64,000 nucleotides of DNA from Flavobacteriaceae bacterium (GTDB lineage Bacteria; Bacteroidota; Bacteroidia; Flavobacteriales; Flavobacteriaceae). The notes under the pieces are model-generated. The model had not been told where the DNA came from and searched no databases. It saw only the letters and a program-made list of their open reading frames with translations. A program made the translations under genes and the position numbers. The stretch is taken from the NCBI GenBank assembly GCA_022428005.1, contig JAKMDI010000014.1:100550-164549 (forward strand). Reading direction: 5' to 3'. Shown one piece after another: positions 46,668 through 56,247 of the stretch (positions are counted from its first letter, which is position 1; each line of letters starts with the position of its first letter).

Positions 46668-47777
46668 ATGAAATATTACATCATTTCTGGCGAGGCATCG
46701 GGTGATCTTCACGGATCTAACCTGATGCGGGCCTTGATAGAAAAAGATCCTGATGCAGAGATTCGCTTTTGGGGAGGAGATCTCATGCAAGAAGTAGGGG
46801 GTGTGATGGTAAAACACTTTAAATCTTTAGCTTTTATGGGATTCTGGGAAGTGCTGATCCACCTCAGAACCATATTAAAAAACATAACGTTTTGTAAAAA
46901 AGATATTCTTCATTTTGACCCAGATGCCATTATCTACATCGACTATCCAGGGTTCAATTTGAGGATTGCAAAATGGGCCAAAGGAAAAGGGTTCAGAAAT
47001 CACTATTATATCAGTCCGCAAGTATGGGCATGGAAAGAGAGTCGAGTGCATCAAATGAAAAAGGTATTGGATGCCCTCTATGTTATCCTTCCCTTCGAAA
47101 AGGAATTTTTTGAAGTCAAACACCAATTTAACGTGCATTTTGTTGGTCATCCTCTTCTGGAGTCACTAAATAATAGAGAAAAAGCTCTTGGTTTTAAAAA
47201 GGAGAATCATCTGTCCGATCGAAAAGCGATCATCGCACTACTGCCTGGCAGCAGAAAACAAGAAATTAAAAAAATGTTGCCCATTTTTTTAAGAGTAATC
47301 CCACACTTTCCCGATTATCAATTTGTCCTTGCTGCAGCTCCAGGAATTGCGTTACAATGGTACCAAAGTTTTATAAAAAATAACGATCTAAAAATCATCG
47401 CCAACCAAACCCACGATCTGATTGCGCATGCCAAAGGAGCTTTGGTTTCAAGCGGAACTGCTACCCTTGAAACCGCCCTGTTGAATGTCCCACAGGTGGT
47501 TTGCTATCGCACCAGCTTTTTGAGTTTTGAAATTGGCAAAAGATTGGTAAAGGTAAAATTCATTTCATTGGTCAATCTCATCATGGATCGGGAAGTAGTT
47601 ACAGAACTGGTCCAAAATGATTTCAATGAAAAAAATATTGTACACAACCTAAAATACATCCTTTCGAGTGCCGGGCAAAAGAAACTAAAAAATGACTATA
47701 AGGCCTTGGGCAGCATATTGGGAGCGGCAACAGCAAGCAAAAAAACAGCGCAACTCATCATAGATAAAATTCGATAA
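46668..47777 (+). CDS. lpxB: Lipid-A-disaccharide synthase
   Basis: A 369-residue GT-B glycosyltransferase of lipid A synthesis. It shows IISGEASGDLHGSNLMRAL, YIDYPGFNLRIAKWAKG, YYISPQVWAWKESR, LLPGSRKQEIKKMLP and SSGTATLETALLNVPQVVCY, all LpxB motifs. It joins UDP-diacylglucosamine and lipid X at the inner membrane. comEC-like follows 26 bp later. Confidence 0.97.
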   Translation: MKYYIISGEASGDLHGSNLMRALIEKDPDAEIRFWGGDLMQEVGGVMVKHFKSLAFMGFWEVLIHLRTILKNITFCKKDILHFDPDAIIYIDYPGFNLRIAKWAKGKGFRNHYYISPQVWAWKESRVHQMKKVLDALYVILPFEKEFFEVKHQFNVHFVGHPLLESLNNREKALGFKKENHLSDRKAIIALLPGSRKQEIKKMLPIFLRVIPHFPDYQFVLAAAPGIALQWYQSFIKNNDLKIIANQTHDLIAHAKGALVSSGTATLETALLNVPQVVCYRTSFLSFEIGKRLVKVKFISLVNLIMDREVVTELVQNDFNEKNIVHNLKYILSSAGQKKLKNDYKALGSILGAATASKKTAQLIIDKIR

Positions 47778-47803
47778 TTTCATTATAAAGTTATATTTAG
47801 GGA

Positions 47804-49783
47804 ATGAAAGCCCCTAAATATCCTATATACCCCCTCACATTATTTTTTGTATTGGGTATGACATTTTTGTTTCAGCTCACTCAAAAATGGCTGTGGGTTG
47901 CCGTCTCTGTTTTCTTTATTCTGGGGCTTTTCAAAAAATACCGCCCTTTTATTTACCTTATTTTTCTTCCCCTTGGAGGACTCTATCAACAACAATACTA
48001 TCAAATCCCAGCGGATCACTATCGAAATTTATTAGGTGCGGAAAATACGTTATGCGTTGCAATAACAGAGGTGCTAAAGTCCAATGATTTTCAACACCGT
48101 TTCTATGGGAAAATCGTTCGTGTTGACCAAAAAAAATCATTGGGTAAGGTGCTGATTGTATTGGATAAAAAAAAATCAAACAATCGACCGATAAGGGGAG
48201 ACCTACTAATCACTAAATCACAGCCAAAGGAACTGCCGAGCAGAAAAAATCCTGGAGATTTTGATTATAAAGATTATCTGAATAAAATTAAGATATATGA
48301 TCAAATTAAGGTCCGCAACAATGATTTTATCATTGTAAAAAAGAACAAAAGCTCCTTCCTTGACCAGCTCTATCTTTGGAACGATAAACTTGAAAAAAAG
48401 CTAGATAAGTCTGGGTTAGCAACAGTCTCAAAAAATACCATCAAAACCCTTTTGTTGGGTAAAAGAGATGCCTTAGACCAAGAACTCAAAAACGCCTATG
48501 CAAAGGCAGGAGTAATTCACGTGCTGGCCATATCGGGACTCCACATTGGAATCATAATGCTTTTTTTAGGTGTTGTTCTAAAACCAATAAAATCGATCCC
48601 AGGAGGTCATTGGATTTATGTCCCCAGTATCCTTACGCTGCTTTGGGGTTTTGCTTTTTTTACCGGTGGAAGTCCTTCAGTTATAAGGGCGGTAACGATG
48701 TTTACAGGATTGGTTATAGCAAAATATTCGCTTCGCGTCAGTAATACCTTTCACCTGCTGGTAGTCAGTTTTTTCTTACTGGTGGTGATCTACCCTCCTT
48801 TTTTGTACCAAGTAGGATTTCAAATGAGCTATCTCGCAGTTTTGGGCATCATTAAGCTCCATCCATTATTTCAAAAATTGTGGCAACCAAAAAATTTTAT
48901 TTTAAAAAAAATTTGGGAGATTACTACTGTTTGTTTGGCTGCGCAAATCGCTGTTGCCCCACTCAGTATATACTATTTCAATCAATTCCCAGGACTTTTT
49001 CTCCTGTCCAATTGGATCATACTTCCATTTTTTGGTTTTTTTTTAATGGGAAGTATTGGTCTTCTTTTGCTCATTGGCGCTGATCACGAAATTCCTGTTT
49101 TTTCCTTGGCCTACGATAAAGTGGTTGCGGGTTTAAATGAATCTATTTTTTGGATTGCCAGTCAAGAAAGTTTTTTATTTCAAAACCTCTCCATTTCAAC
49201 AACAGTGCTCCTCTTCATTTATATCTTAATTATTTTACTGTACCTGCTAATAAACCACAAGAAAATCAAATACCTCATTGCAATATTATCAATGCTATTG
49301 TTCCTGCAATTGTATGTAATAAAAGTAGCGTGGAGTACTTCTCAAATCAATAAAATTTGGTTACTGTATCAATATGAAAATACGGTAATAGGGCATCACG
49401 TAGGGAAAAGTCTAACGCTTTACAGTTCTAAAAAAATCAGTCAAGATGAAGTTTTTATAAGTAATTTTAAAAGTGAATTTTCTATTGATAGCGTTAAGAT
49501 CAAAGCTTTTAAAAACACTTATGTTTCTGATGACTTCCAACTCCTCATTTTAGATAAAAACGTAGAGTATAAAATCCCAGGTTTTTTTCCAACGCACCTG
49601 CTGATCACCGATGACCCAAAAGTTAACTTAGATAGGGTTTTGGATTACCTGCGTCCTCAGAAGGTAATCTGTGATGGAAGCAACAAGCCTTGGAATGTTG
49701 CGCGGTGGCAAAAAAGCTGTGAAAAAAGAAATATTCCTTTTGTAAACCTAAATCAACAGGGGGCCTTTCCAATCAACCTCTGA
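47804..49783 (+). CDS. comEC: ComEC/Rec2-family membrane protein, C-terminal domain without metallo-lactamase motif
   Basis: A 659-residue protein with an N-terminal DUF4131-type region (about 1-190), then the competence membrane domain with VIHVLAISGLHIGIIMLF and FFTGGSPSVIRA, about ten helices. ComEC forms the channel for DNA uptake. The C-terminal 150 residues lack the HxHxDH zinc motif of the usual metallo-beta-lactamase domain, so nuclease activity from this part is unlikely. Bacteroidota ComEC proteins are often shortened in this way. The 3' end overlaps the convergent thioredoxin-like gene by 11 bp. Confidence 0.9.
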   Translation: MKAPKYPIYPLTLFFVLGMTFLFQLTQKWLWVAVSVFFILGLFKKYRPFIYLIFLPLGGLYQQQYYQIPADHYRNLLGAENTLCVAITEVLKSNDFQHRFYGKIVRVDQKKSLGKVLIVLDKKKSNNRPIRGDLLITKSQPKELPSRKNPGDFDYKDYLNKIKIYDQIKVRNNDFIIVKKNKSSFLDQLYLWNDKLEKKLDKSGLATVSKNTIKTLLLGKRDALDQELKNAYAKAGVIHVLAISGLHIGIIMLFLGVVLKPIKSIPGGHWIYVPSILTLLWGFAFFTGGSPSVIRAVTMFTGLVIAKYSLRVSNTFHLLVVSFFLLVVIYPPFLYQVGFQMSYLAVLGIIKLHPLFQKLWQPKNFILKKIWEITTVCLAAQIAVAPLSIYYFNQFPGLFLLSNWIILPFFGFFLMGSIGLLLLIGADHEIPVFSLAYDKVVAGLNESIFWIASQESFLFQNLSISTTVLLFIYILIILLYLLINHKKIKYLIAILSMLLFLQLYVIKVAWSTSQINKIWLLYQYENTVIGHHVGKSLTLYSSKKISQDEVFISNFKSEFSIDSVKIKAFKNTYVSDDFQLLILDKNVEYKIPGFFPTHLLITDDPKVNLDRVLDYLRPQKVICDGSNKPWNVARWQKSCEKRNIPFVNLNQQGAFPINL

Positions 49784-50324
49784 ACCTAGGTCTAAAGCTT
49801 TTCTTGTATTTTTCAAAATCATCTGGCTTACTGAAAATCATGTAATCCCCTTGCTTGATCATTTTGAGATAAAGTTCAATTTGTTGTGGGTTTTGATAAC
49901 CCACCAGCGGGGTGATAAGATCTCCCGTCTCACTTATAAAGATTACAGTAGGATAACCCTTCACTCCCAAAAATTGGGTGAATTGGTGTGTCGCATTTCG
50001 CCCTTTACGGTTGGGGTCATAATTGGGATTGGTAAAAGAATTACCAAAAAAATTGATGGTCTCCTGTCCCTCGGCATTAAATCTTACGGCATAATAATAT
50101 TCAGAAATGTAAGCCGCTACATCTTTGTTTTGGAAAGTTTTTTTATCCATGAGTTTACAGGGGCCACACCAATCCGTATAAACATCCATTAATATTTTTT
50201 TAGGGTTTTCTTTCTGGGCTTCGAGGGCAGCCTCAAAAGTCAACCATTCAATATTTTGGGCATTGATCCAAAATGTATTTAAGCCAAAAAGAAAAACTAA
50301 TAACTTTATATGCATAACAATCAA
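49773..50324 (-). CDS. Exported thioredoxin-family protein
   Basis: A 183-residue periplasmic protein with a signal peptide (KLLVFLFGLNTFWINAQ) and a thioredoxin fold containing the active site DWCGPCK. A cis-Pro occurs in KGYPTVIF. It may reduce or exchange disulfides of envelope proteins. A second ATG at 50315 is a possible start. It follows the POT transporter by 12 bp on the same strand and overlaps the end of comEC by 11 bp in a convergent arrangement. Confidence 0.9.
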   Translation of the reverse strand: MIVMHIKLLVFLFGLNTFWINAQNIEWLTFEAALEAQKENPKKILMDVYTDWCGPCKLMDKKTFQNKDVAAYISEYYYAVRFNAEGQETINFFGNSFTNPNYDPNRKGRNATHQFTQFLGVKGYPTVIFISETGDLITPLVGYQNPQQIELYLKMIKQGDYMIFSKPDDFEKYKKSFRPRFRG

Positions 50325-50336
50325 TATTTAAAGGTT

Positions 50337-51674
50337 CTAATCTTCAGCGCCATGTGCCAATCGTTTTAGGGGTTTTAAAATGGCCATGATCAACAACGCA
50401 AACAAGGTACAAAAAACAAAGATTCCCGTAAAAGTAGCTTTCTCACCCGCAGCACCAGCGTAAGCTCCAATGGTCGCAGCCAGCTTGTTCCCCAAGCCTG
50501 AAGCAGCCCAGTAAACCCCCATAATTAAAGAAGCGTATTTTAATGGAGCCAACTTGGTGATATAGGACAGAGATACAGGAGAGGCACAAAGTTCCCCGAG
50601 GGTATGAAACAAATAAGCCAATACCAACCAATACATGGAAGATTTCCCCATTAACGTGTACTCTGACGCAGCAAATCGCATAAAAATAAATCCAATTCCC
50701 ATAATTAAAATGCCCAATGCAATTTTAAAAATAGAAGAAGCTTCACCTCCTTTGGCTTTAATTATCATCCATATTCTTCCGACCACTACTGCCAGGGTAA
50801 CAATAAAAAAAGCATTTAACGCCTGAAACCAAGAAGCAGGAATTTCAAAACCCATCAGCATCCGATCAGTTTTTTGTTTGGCATACAGATTCATTAATCC
50901 ACCTGCTTGCTCAAAAGCCCCCCAAAAAATGATAATCATTAAAAATGAAATCAAGAGAACCTTAACACGGTCTTTTTCAATGGGCGTTAATTTTGTGTTT
51001 TTGAGTCGTTGTTTTTCTTCTTTGCTGGAAAAGGCAAGTTCCCCTACCCCAGCCAAATAGGGCTGACCATAGTAATAGGTAATTTGACCTATAAGCATTC
51101 CAATGGCGGCCAGTCCAAATCCATAGTGCCAGTTATAGGTTTCTCCAACCCACCCGCAAAGTAGGGGAGCAAAAAAAGCACCTAAATTGATTCCCAGATA
51201 AAAAATATAAAACCCTAAATCTCTTCTCCCATCTCCATCGGCATAGAGTCCCCCTACCATACTGGATATGTTGGGCTTGAGTCCCCCTACCCCTAAAATA
51301 ATAAAAGCACACCCAACGTAAAAGCTGATTTCACTGTCTAATGCTAAAATACCATGACCAAGACAAAGGAGCAACCCACCCAGCATTACCGTTTTTTTTT
51401 GGCCCAGATAATTGTCCGCAATCCACCCCCCTGGTATAGAAGCTACATACACCAGCATGGTGTACCACCCATATAGTGCAATGGCCTCCTCGTTGGTCCA
51501 ACCAAAACCAGGGTTTTGATCTGATGTCTCTGCCACCAAAAAAATGGTGAATAAAGCCCGCATACCATAATAAGAAAAACGTTCCCACAACTCCGTAAAA
51601 AATAAAACGAAAAGCCCTGGAGGGTGACCAAAAATCAATCTCTTCTGTGGAAGATCCGATTGAGAAACAGACAT
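50337..51674 (-). CDS. POT-family proton-coupled peptide transporter
   Basis: A 445-residue MFS transporter with about 12 helices. The N-terminus has FTELWERFSYYGMRALFTIFL (ExxERFxYYG, the proton-coupling motif), followed by GGWIADNYLGQKKTV and GGLKPNISSMVGGLY, POT signatures. It imports di- and tripeptides. A thioredoxin-like gene follows. Divergent from the HMG-CoA reductase gene. Confidence 0.95.
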   Translation of the reverse strand: MSVSQSDLPQKRLIFGHPPGLFVLFFTELWERFSYYGMRALFTIFLVAETSDQNPGFGWTNEEAIALYGWYTMLVYVASIPGGWIADNYLGQKKTVMLGGLLLCLGHGILALDSEISFYVGCAFIILGVGGLKPNISSMVGGLYADGDGRRDLGFYIFYLGINLGAFFAPLLCGWVGETYNWHYGFGLAAIGMLIGQITYYYGQPYLAGVGELAFSSKEEKQRLKNTKLTPIEKDRVKVLLISFLMIIIFWGAFEQAGGLMNLYAKQKTDRMLMGFEIPASWFQALNAFFIVTLAVVVGRIWMIIKAKGGEASSIFKIALGILIMGIGFIFMRFAASEYTLMGKSSMYWLVLAYLFHTLGELCASPVSLSYITKLAPLKYASLIMGVYWAASGLGNKLAATIGAYAGAAGEKATFTGIFVFCTLFALLIMAILKPLKRLAHGAED

Positions 51675-51771
51675 AAGTGCTATTTATTTAACCGTCTAAA
51701 GTTACTCATTTTTTCAAGAGGTCATTTTAGTACAGTTATCCTTAGACTTATATGGAAATAATAGAATCATG

Positions 51772-51797
51772 TATCTTTGTAGGACACTGAAATGTCC
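51772..51797 (+). promoter_or_regulatory. -7 element and leader hairpin of the HMG-CoA reductase gene
   Basis: TATCTTTG at 51772-51779 matches TAnnTTTG, 22 bp before the ATG at 51802. Directly after it a small dyad GGACA-N6-TGTCC (51782-51797) would fall at the 5' end of the mRNA. The promoter position rules against the upstream in-frame ATG at 51769. No -33 TTG is evident. Confidence 0.5.
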
Positions 51798-51801
51798 AAA
51801 C

Positions 51802-53115
51802 ATGTCAAAAAAAATTGAGGGTTTTTCCAAATGGTCCAAGGACCAAAAAATAAATTGGATTACTCAAATGCATTTCGAAGACAGTGCCAACGCCAAGGAA
51901 ATTCTTCTTAGCTACAACCATCCCAGAAAAGAAATACAACAACAACACGACGAGTTTATTGAAAATTCCATTACCAACTTTTACCTCCCTTTGGGTGTTG
52001 CCCCCAACTTTGTTATAAACGGAAAGGAATACACCCTTCCCATGGCCATAGAAGAAAGCTCTGTTGTAGCTGCTGCATGCAATGCCGCAAAATTTTGGGC
52101 CTCTAAAGGGGGATTTAAAACCCAAATCTTGGGCACCCAAAAAAATGGACAAATTCATTTTTTGTTCGATGGAAACAAAACACTCCTCAAAAAGTTTTTT
52201 CAGGAAAACAAAACATCTTTATTGGAAAGCACAAAAAGCATAACGGCCAATATGAAAAATAGGGGGGGCGGTATCTCAAATCTTGAATTACTGGATAAAT
52301 CAAATGTAATCGACCACTATTTCCAGCTTCACCTCACTTTTGAAACCGTAGATTCCATGGGGGCAAATTTCATCAATTCATGTTTGGAATTGATCGCCAA
52401 CGAAATGGGGTTATTGTCGGCCAATTATGACGATTTTATTGCCGAGCAATGTTCATTAGAGATCATTATGAGTATTCTTTCCAATCACCTGCCCCATTGT
52501 TTGGTAGAGGCCACCGTCTCCTGTCCGGTCGATGAACTAAACACTGGTGAAAACTCTTCGGGAGCTCAATTTGCTAAAAAATTTATTCAAGCGGTTGAAA
52601 TTGCAGAAAAAGAGCCTTTTCGGGCGGTGACCCACAACAAAGGAATCATGAATGGTATAGATGCAGTGGTAATAGCTACTGGAAATGACTTCAGGGCAGT
52701 GGAGGCCGGGGCTCACGCTCATGCTGTTAAAAATGGGAAGTACAGTAGTCTAAGCCGTGCTTTTATCTCAAGAGATAATTTTGTTTTTCAACTCGAAATA
52801 CCTTTATCACTGGGAACAGTTGGAGGACTTACCCAACTGCATCCTGTGGTAAAATGGTCCATGGAAATGCTGGGGAATCCTGACGCTAAAGAACTGATGC
52901 AAATTGTTGCTGTGGCAGGTCTGGCCCAAAACTTTGCGGCCATAAGGTCCCTGATTACCTCGGGGATTCAGAAAGGTCATATGAAAATGCATTTACTGAA
53001 TATTCTCAATCAAAAAAATGCCACCGACCTTCAGAAAGAAAAAGCAATAGCATATTTTAAAACCCAGCCGGTAAGTTATAGTGCAGTTAGTAATTTTTTA
53101 AGTACAAACCCATAG
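51802..53115 (+). CDS. Hydroxymethylglutaryl-CoA reductase, class II (degradative type)
   Basis: A 437-residue class II enzyme. Visible elements are the early catalytic Glu in MAIEESSVVAAA, DSMGANFINSC, the lysine in THNKGIMNGIDAV, the aspartate in TGNDFRAVEAGAHAHA, and a C-terminal histidine in GIQKGHMKMHL. The class was named for mevalonate breakdown in Pseudomonas, but in Bacteroidota and Gram-positive cocci it makes mevalonate for isoprenoids. A GHMP kinase starts 4 bp later, supporting a biosynthetic role. Start chosen at 51802 because a promoter element lies just upstream. Confidence 0.94.
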   Translation: MSKKIEGFSKWSKDQKINWITQMHFEDSANAKEILLSYNHPRKEIQQQHDEFIENSITNFYLPLGVAPNFVINGKEYTLPMAIEESSVVAAACNAAKFWASKGGFKTQILGTQKNGQIHFLFDGNKTLLKKFFQENKTSLLESTKSITANMKNRGGGISNLELLDKSNVIDHYFQLHLTFETVDSMGANFINSCLELIANEMGLLSANYDDFIAEQCSLEIIMSILSNHLPHCLVEATVSCPVDELNTGENSSGAQFAKKFIQAVEIAEKEPFRAVTHNKGIMNGIDAVVIATGNDFRAVEAGAHAHAVKNGKYSSLSRAFISRDNFVFQLEIPLSLGTVGGLTQLHPVVKWSMEMLGNPDAKELMQIVAVAGLAQNFAAIRSLITSGIQKGHMKMHLLNILNQKNATDLQKEKAIAYFKTQPVSYSAVSNFLSTNP

Positions 53116-53119
53116 GCCA

Positions 53120-54019
53120 ATGGAAGAATATTATAGCCACGGCAAACTATTACTTTCAGGAGAATACATGGTTTTAAGAGGGGCTAAAGCTTTGGCAATA
53201 CCTTGTAAAATGGGGCAATCTTTAAAATTTACTCCACAAGAGACTGCACTCCTAAAATGGCAAAGTTGGGATCATAATGGACAGTTGTGGTTTTCAGCTG
53301 ATTTTTCCGTACCAGATTTTGAAATTCTAAATACAGATACCACTGTAATGGCAAACCGGTTGGCCCAAATATTAAAACAAATACGCCTGCAAAAAAATAC
53401 ATTTCTCAAGGAAAAGGGAGGCAGCATTGCAACCCAACTTGAATTTGACCGCCATTGGGGATTGGGAAGCTCCTCCACCCTAATTTCCAATCTGAGTCAA
53501 TGGTCAAAAACCAACCCCTACCTTCTTCTGGAAAATAGTTTTGGAGGAAGTGGCTATGACATTGCCTGCGCTACTGCAAAAAAACCTTTGGTCTATCAAA
53601 TGAGTAATCCTGTACCCGAGATAGAAGAAGTTGAATTTGATCCTTCTTTTAAATCGAATTTATTTTTTGTCTACCTCAACCAAAAAAAAAATAGCAGCAT
53701 TGCTGTTCAACAATTTAAAAATATCGAAGTAAGTCCCGAAAAAGTACTTCAAACCTCCGCGCTTACAAGGCAATTAATCCATGCAAAAACACAATCTGAT
53801 TTTGAGCTGTACATGATGCAACACGAAAACTTGCTGGGAGAAATATTAGGACTGAAAACCATTAAAGAAATATATTTTCAGGATTATCAGGGTGCCGTGA
53901 AAAGCTTGGGCGCCTGGGGAGGAGATTTTGTCTTGGCCTCTGGTGACAAAAACACCCCAGATTATTTCAAAGAAAAGGGGTTTAAAGTGGTAGTCCCTTA
54001 TGAAGAAATGGTGTATTAG
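53120..54019 (+). CDS. GYDIA-family GHMP kinase, probably mevalonate pathway
   Basis: A 299-residue GHMP-fold kinase. The N-terminus YSHGKLLLSGEYMVLRGA is shared with mevalonate and phosphomevalonate kinases; the ATP loop is HWGLGSSSTLISN, and the GSGYDIACA motif gives the family its name. It follows HMG-CoA reductase by 4 bp, so it probably phosphorylates mevalonate, phosphomevalonate or a related intermediate. Which step it performs is not known. The stop overlaps that of ppiD by 4 bp in a convergent layout. Confidence 0.88.
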   Translation: MEEYYSHGKLLLSGEYMVLRGAKALAIPCKMGQSLKFTPQETALLKWQSWDHNGQLWFSADFSVPDFEILNTDTTVMANRLAQILKQIRLQKNTFLKEKGGSIATQLEFDRHWGLGSSSTLISNLSQWSKTNPYLLLENSFGGSGYDIACATAKKPLVYQMSNPVPEIEEVEFDPSFKSNLFFVYLNQKKNSSIAVQQFKNIEVSPEKVLQTSALTRQLIHAKTQSDFELYMMQHENLLGEILGLKTIKEIYFQDYQGAVKSLGAWGGDFVLASGDKNTPDYFKEKGFKVVVPYEEMVY

Positions 54020-56130
54020 TAGTAGAGTTGTCTGTTGTCTTCTACCTCTGCACTGGAACGCAGTGCCTCGTATATTGAGGTGTTGATTCTAATACTTTCT
54101 TCATTTTGAAGCGCATTGGCATAAGCACTATAACTCTCCATTTCATCGGCCACTTCTTTTGCGGTAACTTCAATCATATAGACACCCGTATTCCCTTTTA
54201 TTAAAGCAGAAGGCTGGTTGAGCTCCAAGGCGAATGCTGTTCCGATTATGTAGGGCTCTGTGCCTGCCCCCGCCAAAACGGTATTTTCTTGCGTTACCGA
54301 TGAGGCGGTTTCAATTTCTTTATTGGTAGCACTCGCCAATGAAGATAACGTTTGATGATCAGCATGAATTTTGAGTAGATATTCCGCCTTTTCATCTTTT
54401 AAAATTTCTTGGATAACGTCGGGTTTAACTTCCTCAAAATTAACCGTACCCTCCGGTGTTATCTCTGTGAGCTGCGCTACTACATATCCCCCATTCGTAA
54501 TGCTAAATCTTTTTACGTCACCTATTTTAGTGTTCTCCTCAAACAACCACTGCACAAAATTTCTCTGCCGTGGGAGGTTGGGTAGATTTTCATCCAAGAG
54601 ATTGATTCGCTGAACGAACTTGACCTCATAATCGTATTTATTGGCAACGGTATCCAATTGCTTTTCTCTGATACTCTCCATCTCAAATTGAGTTGTTTTT
54701 TGAAAAACTTCATTTGAAGTTTCCTCAGAGGGAATAATTGTTTTAACGATATCTGCAGTGAGTACCACATCTTCTTTATCAGTTACCTTGATGACGTGGA
54801 ATCCAAATTCAGTTTCTACTAGACCGATTCTTCCAACCTTTGATCCGTTACAAAAATCAAAGAATTTTTCGGTCATCATCCCCTCTTGAAAAAAGCCTAA
54901 ATCACCACCCATAGTCCTGGTGGGGCCCTCAGAATTTTCTGAGGCCAATAAAATAAAATCATCAGGGTTTCTTCTGGCTTTTCTGTAAAGTTCTCTGGCC
55001 AATGTATTCGCCTCCTCGCTGGTTCTGGTAATATTAGAATTTGCTCTGCTTGCCCCCTGATAGGTGATCAAAATATGGCTTGCGCGAATGGACCCTCCTT
55101 TTTTCCTGTCCAAGAAACGAGAAACTTTTAATTGGTTTCCATCCTTGTAAGGGCCAAATACATCGCCAGGGTTGAGGTCAAAAAGTATATCGGCGTATTC
55201 GCTCGCCAAATTACCTTTGGTTTTATAGATGGAATCAAATGGTGTTTCGGAGTGCTGTTCAACAAATTCGGTGATATTCTGGGTGGTGGACAACCCTTCA
55301 ATAGTATCCGTGAGCTTAGACACATCGTTGTATTCCACCCTTTGAGATTTTATTTTTTCCAATTCGCCTCGGAGCTGATTTTCATCCGCTGCGGAGGCCA
55401 ACTCAGGAAATACCACATAGCGAACGCTGCGAGAAGCTTCCGTTTTATAGTCATTTTTGTGACTGTTTATATAAGCCCTTATCTCGCCATCAGTAGGGTT
55501 AAACAGGCTGTCTGGAACCTCATCGAAGGGGAGTTGTACAAACTTTAAATTAACTTTATCGTTTTGACTGTGGTAGGCAATTTTACCCTCCAATTCCGTA
55601 AAACCACTGCTGGATCTGATGAGATCTAAATATATATTTTCCTTGGCCAATCCAACAATATTTTCTTCTTGCATTTTCCAATTGGCATATGCTTGGGGGT
55701 TTTCAATACGAAGCTGATTGATATAATTGGTGAAAATTCCAAAATCAAAAAAACCTGCCTCGTTTTGAAACCTTGGCTCTTGAATAATCTGCTCGTCTTG
55801 TCTCAAAATCATTTCGATTTGCTCTTTCCCAGCATCAATGCCCAAACGTTCAAACTCTTGTCTAAATATTGTAGCCCTTGTCAATTGATCCCAAACGGTA
55901 TTCACCGCTTGCATAGTAGAGATATTGTAATTCCTCTCCGTATTTTCAACCAATTGTCGGTACAATGTCAATTCAATTTCTTCATCGTTGACCACACCTA
56001 TGGGTTCGCTTGAAGAGCTGTTGGCGGAATTTCCGTCGAAAACACCTGATATCACAAAGGCAAATAAAGCCATACCGATGACCAAAATGAGGAACACAGA
56101 TCGTTGTCTAATTTGACCTAAAACTGCCAT
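54016..56130 (-). CDS. ppiD: Membrane-anchored peptidyl-prolyl isomerase PpiD
   Basis: A 704-residue protein with an N-terminal membrane anchor (VFLILVIGMALFAFVISGVF), a SurA-type N-terminal chaperone domain and a parvulin domain (about residues 345-450: RASHILITYQGA, GGDLGFFQEGMM, TEFGFHVIKVTD). It helps fold proteins emerging into the periplasm. The 117 bp upstream hold a weak -7-like TATTTTCG on the minus strand only. Confidence 0.94.
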   Translation of the reverse strand: MAVLGQIRQRSVFLILVIGMALFAFVISGVFDGNSANSSSSEPIGVVNDEEIELTLYRQLVENTERNYNISTMQAVNTVWDQLTRATIFRQEFERLGIDAGKEQIEMILRQDEQIIQEPRFQNEAGFFDFGIFTNYINQLRIENPQAYANWKMQEENIVGLAKENIYLDLIRSSSGFTELEGKIAYHSQNDKVNLKFVQLPFDEVPDSLFNPTDGEIRAYINSHKNDYKTEASRSVRYVVFPELASAADENQLRGELEKIKSQRVEYNDVSKLTDTIEGLSTTQNITEFVEQHSETPFDSIYKTKGNLASEYADILFDLNPGDVFGPYKDGNQLKVSRFLDRKKGGSIRASHILITYQGASRANSNITRTSEEANTLARELYRKARRNPDDFILLASENSEGPTRTMGGDLGFFQEGMMTEKFFDFCNGSKVGRIGLVETEFGFHVIKVTDKEDVVLTADIVKTIIPSEETSNEVFQKTTQFEMESIREKQLDTVANKYDYEVKFVQRINLLDENLPNLPRQRNFVQWLFEENTKIGDVKRFSITNGGYVVAQLTEITPEGTVNFEEVKPDVIQEILKDEKAEYLLKIHADHQTLSSLASATNKEIETASSVTQENTVLAGAGTEPYIIGTAFALELNQPSALIKGNTGVYMIEVTAKEVADEMESYSAYANALQNEESIRINTSIYEALRSSAEVEDNRQLYY

Positions 56131-56247
56131 AATATTTTTTTTGAGTCGGATGCGAAAATACGATATCCTTTTTGAATATGAAAAATAATCTCACGCTTAT
56201 TTAAAAGACCAATACAGCCGAATAGCTGCTGTTTTGGATCAAAAAAA

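Noticed and set aside
55132..55548. 138-codon plus-strand frame inside ppiD
   Set aside because: Antisense to a clearly coding region; no recognisable domain.
56190..56235. Hairpin ACAGC...GCTGT after the CNNM gene as a terminator
   Set aside because: The stem is only five base pairs and is not followed by a T tract on the transcribed strand.
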